A stretch of 64,000 nucleotides of DNA, taken from the NCBI RefSeq assembly GCF_006715635.1, contig NZ_VFNP01000001.1:3720001-3784000 (forward strand), in the 5' to 3' direction. This document shows positions 1-6,510 of this stretch, piece after piece (positions within the stretch are counted from its first letter, which is position 1; each line of letters opens with the position of its first letter). Below the pieces are notes generated by a model. That model was given only the letters and a program-made list of their open reading frames with translations, was not told where the DNA came from and ran no database searches. Source of the DNA: Streptomyces sp. SLBN-118 (lineage in GTDB: Bacteria > Actinomycetota > Actinomycetes > Streptomycetales > Streptomycetaceae). The position numbers and the translations under genes are program-made.

Positions 1-1
1 G

Positions 2-205
2 CCGGTGCCGCGCCTGGACCCGTACCGCACTCCCCTGCGTGGGGTGTACCTGTGCTCGGCATCGACGCCGCCCGGCCCCAGCGTGCACGGCATGTCCGGT
101 TACTTGGCGGCTCTTTCGGCTCTCCGCCGTGAGTTCGGCGTCCCTCGGGCGCCGGGCCTTGCCCTGTCCCCCGCGCCGCTTGCTCCCCCCAGAGCGACGC
201 GGTGA
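2..205 (+). CDS. FAD-dependent oxidoreductase, phytoene desaturase-like (C-terminal end only)
   Basis: The reading frame enters from before the window and stops at 203-205. The visible 67 residues contain [19 protein letters not shown] followed by [12 protein letters not shown]. This resembles the conserved C-terminal FAD-contact segment of phytoene dehydrogenase/CrtI-type amine-oxidase-fold proteins, where a [17 protein letters not shown] pattern closes the FAD domain. The protein would be a flavin oxidoreductase, but its substrate cannot be told from this fragment. The stop overlaps the GTG start of the next gene by four bases, so the two are probably translationally coupled. Confidence 0.7.
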   Translation, partial: PVPRLDPYRTPLRGVYLCSASTPPGPSVHGMSGYLAALSALRREFGVPRAPGLALSPAPLAPPRATR

Positions 206-444
206 GCTCCTCGCAGGAGGGAACCACACAGATCGTTCTGGTCCGGCAGCAGGCAGCCGCCGCCCCGGGCGCGATCGCTGCCGTCCGGCTGCTCGGCGTG
301 CTGCCGCCGGACTGGGCCTGCACCTGGGACGTCGCGGACGACCTGATCACACTGCGCGTCCGCATACCGGGTGGCGGAGGCGGGAAGGCGGCGGCCTCCG
401 TCGTGGCGGACCGCGCGCCCGCGGGCTGGTCCGCACCCCGGTGA
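202..444 (+). CDS. hypothetical 80-residue protein coupled to the oxidoreductase
   Basis: The GTG start at 202 overlaps the preceding stop (GTGA), which is the main reason to accept this small gene. An AGGAGG-like stretch lies just inside the coding region, so initiation probably relies on coupling. The product has a hydrophobic, alanine-rich first half, a central [20 protein letters not shown] segment and a polyglycine stretch. No family is recognised. It could be a degraded remnant, because the C-terminus is low-complexity. Confidence 0.4.
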   Translation: MSSSQEGTTQIVLVRQQAAAAPGAIAAVRLLGVLPPDWACTWDVADDLITLRVRIPGGGGGKAAASVVADRAPAGWSAPR

Positions 445-481
445 ACCGGGGGCGGCCCGCCCGACAACACATCCGCGCCGA

Positions 482-1477
482 TCAGATCCAGCCGCGTTCG
501 CGGGCCACGAGGGCGGCGTGCGGGCGGCTCGATGCGCCGAGAAGCCTCAGCAGTTCGGCGACATGCCGCCGATAGGTCCGTATCGAGATTCCCAGGGCCC
601 GTGCACCGATCTCGTCCTTGTGGCCCTGGCACATCCACTGCAGCACACGCCGTTCGATGTCTCCGGGACCGGGCCCGTCGTCGGCGCCGGCCTGGCCGTC
701 GACGCTGCCGGAAAGGTCCTCGGCCTGGTCCCAGATCTTCTCGAAGAGGGCCACGATGCTGGCGACCAGGCCTTCCTCATGGGCCAGCAGGGCGCCTCTG
801 GTGGTGTCGGCGGGGTCCCTGGGCACCAGGGCTGCACGCCGGTCGTAGACAAGGATGCGCTCCGAGACATCCTCCGCCACCCGTATCACGGCGCCCTGCG
901 CCGCCAACTCGCGCAGATAGTCCAGGGTCGGCGGGTGTTCGAGCGCCTCCTTGCGGACAACGCTGCGCATGCGCACGCCACGGCGCAGACAGCGCTGGTC
1001 GAGCCGGCGGGCGCGGGAGATGTTCTCGGGCGTGAGGGCCGTGTGGGGCTCGACGGAGAGGATCTCCTCCCGCGCGAAGAACGCCAGGTCGTCGATCCTG
1101 TTACGGATCTGCGGCAGGCTCTGCAGCCGCTCCACTCCATGCGGTGCGACGGCCTTCGGCCCCTGCTCGGTGCGGAGTTCGGAGACCAGGTGACGGGACC
1201 GGATGACGTGTTCGAACTCCTTGTGCAGCTCGCGCAGGCGCAGTTCGGTGAGGCGATCGACCGCGGTCTCGGGACTCACGGCCGACAGCAGATTGGATTC
1301 GGTACGGCTCAGTACTCCGACCGCGCACAGCCGGTTGACCGACTCGCGGGCCTGGTGCGGGGATATCTCCAGAAGCAGGTGGATGTCGTCGTCGGAGGTT
1401 CCCGGATTCCGCAAGAAGTGTCGATAAATCGCCTCTTCCGTTTGTGACAGCCCAAAAACAGCCATGCTTGTGCTCAC
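482..1477 (-). CDS. LuxR-family transcriptional regulator with N-terminal TrmB-like winged helix
   Basis: This 331-residue protein starts at GTG 1477, preceded by GGGGGA at good spacing. The longer frame up to 1753 would overlap the divergent DUF72 gene. Residues about 5-75 (FGLSQTEEAIYRHFL onward) form a winged-helix, TrmB-like region. The last 60 residues (GDIERRVLQWMCQGHKDEIGARALGISIRTYRRHVAELL) form a LuxR-type helix-turn-helix. The middle third resembles the ligand/phospholipase-D-like segment of many Streptomyces orphan LuxR regulators. It probably acts as a cytoplasmic DNA-binding regulator. The target is unknown, and the divergent DUF72 gene is one candidate. Confidence 0.8.
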   Translation of the reverse strand: MSTSMAVFGLSQTEEAIYRHFLRNPGTSDDDIHLLLEISPHQARESVNRLCAVGVLSRTESNLLSAVSPETAVDRLTELRLRELHKEFEHVIRSRHLVSELRTEQGPKAVAPHGVERLQSLPQIRNRIDDLAFFAREEILSVEPHTALTPENISRARRLDQRCLRRGVRMRSVVRKEALEHPPTLDYLRELAAQGAVIRVAEDVSERILVYDRRAALVPRDPADTTRGALLAHEEGLVASIVALFEKIWDQAEDLSGSVDGQAGADDGPGPGDIERRVLQWMCQGHKDEIGARALGISIRTYRRHVAELLRLLGASSRPHAALVARERGWI

Positions 1478-1616
1478 TGAGTCTTCCCCCTGGAACAATG
1501 TGGCGGCTCGCTCGCCGTGCTCGCTGGTCAGGCGGGCGCGGCCCGCTGCGGGTCGCTGTTCGATCCGCGAGTCTAATCGCGCACGGGGCACGTGCAGGCA
1601 CAGCATGAGGTAAATC

Positions 1617-2399
1617 ATGATCATGCCCCTGCTCGTCGGAACCTCGGGATGGCAGTACAAGGACTGGCGCGGCGTTCTGTATCCCTCCAAGCAACCCCAG
1701 CGGCTGTGGCTGGAGGAGTACGCCGGACAGTTCGCCACCGTGGAGAACAACAACGCCTTCTACCGGCTTCCCACGACGGACAACTTCGCCTCCTGGCGGG
1801 AACGGACGCCCGAAGGGTTCGTCATGGCGGTCAAGGCCAGCCGCTATCTGACCCATCTGAAGCGGCTGCACGACCCCGAGGAGCCCGTACGCCGGCTCAT
1901 GGACCGCGCCGAGGGCCTCGGCGACCGGCTCGGGCCCGTCCTGCTTCAACTGCCCCCCAACTTCCGGGAGGACATCGCGGCTCTGGACGCCTGCCTCGGC
2001 TGCTTCCCCGGCACGGTCCGGACGGCCGTCGAATTCCGCCATCCCTCTTGGTGGGAGGTGGAGCGGGAGCTCCGGGCGGTACTGGAACGGCATGGCAGCG
2101 CCCTGTGCTGGGCGGACCGGGCATCCCGCCCGGTGACGCCCCTGTGGCGTACCGCGTCGTGGGGGTACGTGCGGTTTCACGGCGGCATCGCCGAGCCGCC
2201 GCCGCGCTACGGCCGCCGGGCCCTGAAGTCCTGGGCCGGCCGGATCGCCGACGCCTGGCCGGACGACGACGACGTGTACGTGTATTTCAACAACGACGTC
2301 GGCGGTGCGGCCGTGGTGGACGCCGCGCTGTTCGCCCGGGCGGCGGCCGCGCTGGGCCGGACGGTGAGCCGTACGCCTTCTCTCCCGCCCGGGCCGTGA
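1617..2399 (+). CDS. DUF72 (YecE-like) family protein
   Basis: This 260-residue protein has the family N-terminus LLVGTSGWQYKDWRGVLYP, the internal LGPVLLQLPPNF segment, VEFRHPSWW, and a C-terminal region with YVRFHGG and VYVYFNND. These match DUF72, a TIM-barrel family of unknown biochemical role that is widespread in bacteria. The ATG at 1617 follows GAGGTAA at suitable spacing; a second ATG lies at 1623. It is transcribed away from the LuxR regulator across a 139-base gap and converges on the small HTH gene. The length is usual for the family. Function remains unknown. Confidence 0.9.
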   Translation: MIMPLLVGTSGWQYKDWRGVLYPSKQPQRLWLEEYAGQFATVENNNAFYRLPTTDNFASWRERTPEGFVMAVKASRYLTHLKRLHDPEEPVRRLMDRAEGLGDRLGPVLLQLPPNFREDIAALDACLGCFPGTVRTAVEFRHPSWWEVERELRAVLERHGSALCWADRASRPVTPLWRTASWGYVRFHGGIAEPPPRYGRRALKSWAGRIADAWPDDDDVYVYFNNDVGGAAVVDAALFARAAAALGRTVSRTPSLPPGP

Positions 2400-2452
2400 C
2401 CGGCGTGATGTCTCAGCCCCGTCCAAGGGCCCGGCCCGGCCCGCCTCGCAGG

Positions 2453-2668
2453 TCAGTTGCCGATGCGGCACGAGCGCCAGCTGCGGCCGCTGCGGCTGAT
2501 CAGCCCGGCCTGTTCCAGTCGGCGGAGCTGATAGGCCACCGAAGAGGTGCTCGACAGGCCGACGTTCTCACCGATCTCCCGGATCGTCGGGGCCTCGCCG
2601 TGTTCGGCGATCCACTCCGTGATGCACCGCAGAATGCTCTCCTGCCGCACGCTCAGGCGATCGACCAC
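2453..2668 (-). CDS. LexA-type winged-helix mini-regulator lacking a peptidase domain
   Basis: The GTG at 2668 is preceded by AGGGGGAG at four bases, so it was chosen over a longer in-frame start. The 71-residue product is almost entirely a LexA N-terminal winged helix: LSVRQESILRCITEWIAEHG, then APTIREIGENVGL, then SSVAYQLRRLEQAGLISR. The S24 autopeptidase half of LexA is absent, so it cannot self-cleave and is not the SOS repressor. Its start lies 16 bases inside the end of the upstream 83-residue gene, implying coupled translation. A DNA-binding role is inferred from the fold; targets are unknown. Confidence 0.75.
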   Translation of the reverse strand: MVDRLSVRQESILRCITEWIAEHGEAPTIREIGENVGLSSTSSVAYQLRRLEQAGLISRSGRSWRSCRIGN

Positions 2669-2904
2669 CGGTCTCCCCCTTCCTTCTCCTGAGCGCGCAC
2701 CTGGCGGCGCAGCTCCACCCGGGCCGCCGGAGACCGGCCCTGCTCCGTGGCCCAGAACGGGTGCCGGACAAGTCGGAGGGACAGCTCCAGCAGGCGGCGC
2801 CGCAGGGCCGTGGTGTGGAGCTGGTGCTCGGCGAGCAGTGCGTATGTCCGGTTCCAGTCGCGCTGGGCCTGCACGAGGTCGGGCGGGAAAGCAGCGTGGG
2901 GCAT
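2653..2904 (-). CDS. hypothetical 83-residue protein upstream of the LexA-like regulator
   Basis: The product begins MPHAAFPPDLVQAQRDWNRT and is mostly predicted alpha-helical, rich in Arg, Leu and Gln (ALRRRLLELSLRLV). No known domain is recognised by eye. The stop overlaps the LexA-like gene by 16 bases on the same strand, so the two probably form a two-gene operon. The upstream gap is divergent from the PP2C gene and contains an AT-richer patch at about 2910-2950 that could hold the promoter. A partner role with the regulator is inference only. Confidence 0.65.
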   Translation of the reverse strand: MPHAAFPPDLVQAQRDWNRTYALLAEHQLHTTALRRRLLELSLRLVRHPFWATEQGRSPAARVELRRQVRAQEKEGGDRWSIA

Positions 2905-3053
2905 GGCCGAAATTCAATCACGTGTTCGATTTCTGGCGCACGTCTTACACTCCGCGCATCTCGCGGGGGACGGCGTCGGGCCACGGCCCGCCCCCAGCGT
3001 CACAATGGTGGTGAGAAGCACGCGCCTGCCCAGCCCGAGAGGCGGGATCTTCA

Positions 3054-3794
3054 GTGCCGTACATAGCCGTGACCGCCCTGAGCCACGTCGGGCTGATCCG
3101 CGAGCACAACGAGGACAGCCTCGTCGTCGGGCCGTGGACGCTGTGTGGCACCGTGACCGAGAACCCTCAGACCCTGGTGTTCCCGCTCGGCACGCCGCTT
3201 GTGGTCGCGGTCGCCGACGGGCTCGGCGGGCAGCCCGCCGGGGAGGTGGCCAGCGCGCTCGCCGCCCGCCAACTCGCCTCGTTCGGCCCTTCTCTGGACG
3301 GCGAGGCGACGCTGCGTGAGGCGCTGGACGTATGCAACCAGTCGGTGTACGCGGCCGCCGGCGGCCGGCCCGAACTGGCCACTATGGGAACGACGGTCGC
3401 CGGAGCCGTCGTGCTCGCGGATTCGCTGCTGACGTTCAACGTCGGGGACAGCAAGGTGTACGAGGCGGGCGGGGACGGGCTGCGCCAGGTGAGCGTGGAC
3501 GACAGCCCGCAACCGGCACCGGGGCGGCGCATCACCTCGGCCGTCACGCAGACGCTCGGCGGCCGACTCGAATTCGAGGCCGTCACGGCCCATGTGTCGG
3601 CCTCCGCGCTGTCCGCGGGCGATCGATACCTGATCTGCACGGACGGGCTGACCGACCCGTTGCCGGACGAGGTGATCGACGAACTGCTGCGGGTGCACGA
3701 CGACGGCAGGGCGGCGTTCGAGCTCTGGAAAGCGGCGATCGAGGCGGGCGGTCCGGACAACATCACGCTGGCGCTCGTGCGGATCGACGAATAG
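3054..3794 (+). CDS. PP2C-family serine/threonine protein phosphatase
   Basis: This 246-residue protein shows the PP2C metal-binding motifs in order: REHNEDS (about 16-22), VADGLGG (about 53), GTTVAG (about 112), GDSKVY (about 130), CTDGLTD (about 199) and GGPDNITLALV near the end. It should be a soluble Mn/Mg-dependent phosphatase removing phosphate from Ser/Thr, opposing Hanks-type kinases. No kinase gene is adjacent. The GTG at 3054 follows a GGCGGGA-like site. The length suits a minimal bacterial PP2C without accessory domains. Confidence 0.9.
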   Translation: MPYIAVTALSHVGLIREHNEDSLVVGPWTLCGTVTENPQTLVFPLGTPLVVAVADGLGGQPAGEVASALAARQLASFGPSLDGEATLREALDVCNQSVYAAAGGRPELATMGTTVAGAVVLADSLLTFNVGDSKVYEAGGDGLRQVSVDDSPQPAPGRRITSAVTQTLGGRLEFEAVTAHVSASALSAGDRYLICTDGLTDPLPDEVIDELLRVHDDGRAAFELWKAAIEAGGPDNITLALVRIDE

Positions 3795-3831
3795 GGCCGT
3801 CCCGGGGGTCACATGTCCTCAAACGCCGAAC

Positions 3832-3866
3832 GGGCTGGATGTGCGGCCGGGCCGCACATCCAGCCC
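3832..3866. terminator. bidirectional hairpin terminator
   Basis: A perfect 16-base-pair stem with a three-base loop lies between the convergent PP2C gene and the small secreted-protein gene. There is no U tract, which is common in Streptomyces. Just upstream, at about 3818-3835, the TCAAACGCCGAACGGGCT sequence resembles a repeated intergenic motif common in Streptomyces genomes. Confidence 0.7.
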
Positions 3867-3874
3867 CGCGGGCG

Positions 3875-4213
3875 TCAGGGCGACTTCACGCAGGTGCCGA
3901 CCACATAGCCGGTCACGCCGTGCTTGGTGACCTTGGCCCAGCGCTTACTGGTGATCCCGCACTTCGTGTACGACCCGCCGTAGTACATCTGGCAGGGCGA
4001 AGAGGCGACCTCGCCCTTGTTGAGCTGGGCAAGTGCCGTGCCGCTGAGGCTCGTTCGGTCGCGTATCACCACCGTTTCGAGGGCCGTCGCCGTGCACCTC
4101 GAAGCGGACGTGGCGGCGCCCGTCTGGGCCGCGGCAGACCCGCCGGCGATCAGTGTGGTCCCGAGCAGGGCGGCGGTCATCACGGACGCTCCGAGGATTC
4201 TGCGTGCGCGCAT
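3875..4213 (-). CDS. small secreted protein, SH3-like
   Basis: The 112-residue start at ATG 4213 gives a clean signal peptide, MRARRILGASVMTAALLG through GGSAAAQ. A longer in-frame start at 4264 would spoil it. The mature part has four or more cysteines (RCTATA, SSPCQMYYGG, YTKCGIT, VGTCVKS) and a pattern of short beta strands ending GVTGYVVGTC. This resembles bacterial SH3-type wall-binding domains seen in many exported Streptomyces proteins. It is probably exported by Sec; the ligand is unknown. It converges with the PP2C gene across a strong hairpin. Confidence 0.75.
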   Translation of the reverse strand: MRARRILGASVMTAALLGTTLIAGGSAAAQTGAATSASRCTATALETVVIRDRTSLSGTALAQLNKGEVASSPCQMYYGGSYTKCGITSKRWAKVTKHGVTGYVVGTCVKSP

Positions 4214-4494
4214 CTCGGTTGTTCCCCTTCCCGTTGACGCGGGCATGTCCGCCCGCGTGGTCACCGGAAGCCTAGATCCACAGGGCCCGGCCCACCGATC
4301 GGTCGTTCGGGGCCGGTCGGCGCGCCCTTACCCCAGGACGTCTGATTCCTCGTCATGCTCCGGGCTGACACCACCTCCTCCACCGGTCTCCCCCTCGCCA
4401 CACCTCCGGGATGATCCCTCGCATCCACAGGCAACTCACGGCTCACTCCTGCCCTCTTCCGGCTCGGAATCCGACCCCCAGGAAGGGACGCATC

Positions 4495-6408
4495 GTGAGT
4501 ACGAGCCATGCGAGACGCGCCGCACTGGCCATCACCGTGATCGGGGCCGTACTGGCGCCCGTGTCACCGGCGTTCGCCGTCGAGCCACCGCCACAGGTGG
4601 ACCTGCGGGCGGATGTGAACCGGGACGGCCTGGTGGATGTCCGCGGCGTCACGGACACCGACGGCGAGGACAGCTGGGCCCCCGGGAGGGGCGCGGTCTT
4701 CCTGCCCAATATCGACGACGACAGCAAGCGGTGTGCCGTGAAGGGTCCCGGCGGCAAGCCGTTGCCGGACGCCAAGCTCGCCGCCTGCAACGACGCTTCC
4801 GACGCCAAGGTGAACGGCGCCGACGACGCGGCCGACCTGGCGCGGGTGCGTTCCGTGCCGATGGCGAAGGCGCCCGCCACCGCGACGGGCGCGCTGCGGG
4901 TCGTCAACGGCGGCAAGTACACCCGGGTCTTCCTCAAGCGCACCACTGGCTGGACCCTTGTCACCGCCAAGACCCGGCTGTCGGCCGCCGAGCTGCGCTC
5001 CGGCGTGGAGCTCGGGGTCGAGAGCACCGACGTCATACGTGACAGCAAGGTCTGGGACGGCCGTGCCGTGATCCGGCTGACCGTGACCTCCGGCGGGAAG
5101 AGCACGTCGGACGACGTCACGCTGCGCGTCGCCCCGCTGCTCACCCACCATCACCTGCAGAACGCACAGCAGTTGACGGTCACCAGGGTTCCGGGGAAGG
5201 ACGATTACGCGCGCAGGCAGCAGGCCTTCGTCAAGGGCCTCGCCGCCGAGGTCAAGTCGGCCGGCATCTCCAAGCCGCTGGTCACCTTCGAGAAGTACGG
5301 GGACATCTGGGCGCAGGACTTCGTCGAGCCCGGTTATGTGAGCATGGCCGGTCCCGGCGGACGCCAGCACGTCATGCGCGTGATGCTGCGCTCCGCGCAG
5401 GCGGACCGCGAGGCGGGCCGGGAACTGTTCGAGAAGCTGCGCGGCAACGGCGTGGGCGTGGTGCAGGTGTCCGGGGTCCGTGACTCGGAGGAATGGACCC
5501 TCAACTCGATGGGGAACCTGGAAACCATCCCTCCCTACAACAACGGCGGCCGGTTCTTCCCCGCCGGACGCATCATCATGGGCGAACGCAAGGACAGCGG
5601 CTCGAAGCCCGCACAGGCCATGCGGACGCTGCTGAAGTCCCAGGGCTTCCAGGACCCGCTGCTCCTGGACACCTCCTGGCTGGACGTGGGCCACGTGGAC
5701 GAGTTCGTCCAGTTCCTCCCGGCGGACACCCCGCGTGGCTGGAAGATCGCGATCGCCGACCCCGATGCCGGGCTGCGGCTTCTGCGCGAGGCGAAGGCGG
5801 CAGGGCACGGCAAAACGCGGATGTTCTCGGTGCCGGGCAGCAAGGACCTGCCCGCCCCCAAGGAGACCATCGACCAGGCGCTCGCCTCGAAGTGGCTGGT
5901 GGCCGACAACACCATGGCCGCGAAGCGGATCGCCGCGAATCTCGCGGTGCTCATGCGCGAGACGGGTGTCACCGGCGCCGAGGTCGTACGGGTGCCCGCC
6001 CTGTACACGCGGGGTTCGGGCGAGCAGCGCGGTGACAGCATGCCGCGGCTGACGCGGATGGGCGCGGGCCAGACACCGGACGCGGTCCGCGAGTACGGGC
6101 AGCAGAAGGAACTCGCACGGCACCGCGAGGGCGGCGCCGCCGCGGGAGGTGTCATGACCAGCGCCTACGTTCCGGGGGCGGTCAACGGGATCGTGCTCGG
6201 CAGGAACCGCTACCTGGCTCCGCGGCAGTGGGGACCGGTCATCGGCGGCAAGGACATCTTCACCGCCGCCGTGACCGCCGCGTACACGGGCGCGGGCATG
6301 AAGGTGTCCTACCTCGACGACTGGTACACGTATCACGTCGGCATGGGCGAGGTGCACTGCGGAACGAACACGCTGCGCGATGCCTCCGCCGCCTGGTGGA
6401 AGCCGTAG
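4495..6408 (+). CDS. secreted protein-arginine deiminase (PAD_M + PAD_C)
   Basis: The 637-residue product starts at GTG 4495 after GGAAGGGA and has a Sec signal peptide ending near residue 29 (SPAFA). Residues about 35-75 (DLRADVNRDGLVDVRG, then GAVFLPNIDDD) match the calcium-binding middle domain of animal PADs. The C-terminal half carries the deiminase fold. Candidate catalytic residues are Asp275 (WAQDFVEPGY), His400 and Asp402 (DVGHVDEFVQF) and Cys622 (GEVHCGTN), in the same order as Asp350, His471, Asp473 and Cys645 of human PAD4. The animal PAD_N domain is missing. It should hydrolyse peptidyl-arginine to citrulline outside the cell, probably calcium-dependently. It appears monocistronic. 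Confidence 0.92.
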   Translation: MSTSHARRAALAITVIGAVLAPVSPAFAVEPPPQVDLRADVNRDGLVDVRGVTDTDGEDSWAPGRGAVFLPNIDDDSKRCAVKGPGGKPLPDAKLAACNDASDAKVNGADDAADLARVRSVPMAKAPATATGALRVVNGGKYTRVFLKRTTGWTLVTAKTRLSAAELRSGVELGVESTDVIRDSKVWDGRAVIRLTVTSGGKSTSDDVTLRVAPLLTHHHLQNAQQLTVTRVPGKDDYARRQQAFVKGLAAEVKSAGISKPLVTFEKYGDIWAQDFVEPGYVSMAGPGGRQHVMRVMLRSAQADREAGRELFEKLRGNGVGVVQVSGVRDSEEWTLNSMGNLETIPPYNNGGRFFPAGRIIMGERKDSGSKPAQAMRTLLKSQGFQDPLLLDTSWLDVGHVDEFVQFLPADTPRGWKIAIADPDAGLRLLREAKAAGHGKTRMFSVPGSKDLPAPKETIDQALASKWLVADNTMAAKRIAANLAVLMRETGVTGAEVVRVPALYTRGSGEQRGDSMPRLTRMGAGQTPDAVREYGQQKELARHREGGAAAGGVMTSAYVPGAVNGIVLGRNRYLAPRQWGPVIGGKDIFTAAVTAAYTGAGMKVSYLDDWYTYHVGMGEVHCGTNTLRDASAAWWKP

Positions 6409-6443
6409 CCCTTCACACGGCAGGGGTGCGCGCGTCCGTCACC

Positions 6444-6500
6444 GCGGGCGTGCGCACCGCAGGCGTGACCGCAGGCGTGCGCACCGCAGGCGTGCGCACC
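6444..6500. repeat. tandem 15-base repeat between convergent genes
   Basis: Four near-identical units of GCAGGCGTGCGCACC (the first has a G for A, one lacks three bases) lie between the deiminase gene and the convergent SpoIIE-type gene. Related units continue degenerately back to about 6420. No coding function is evident. Confidence 0.8.
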
Positions 6501-6510
6501 ACCCCTCCCG

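Noticed and set aside
1478..1753. Longer start for the LuxR-type regulator
   Set aside because: It would overlap the divergent DUF72 gene; GTG 1477 has a good ribosome site and starts just before the domain.
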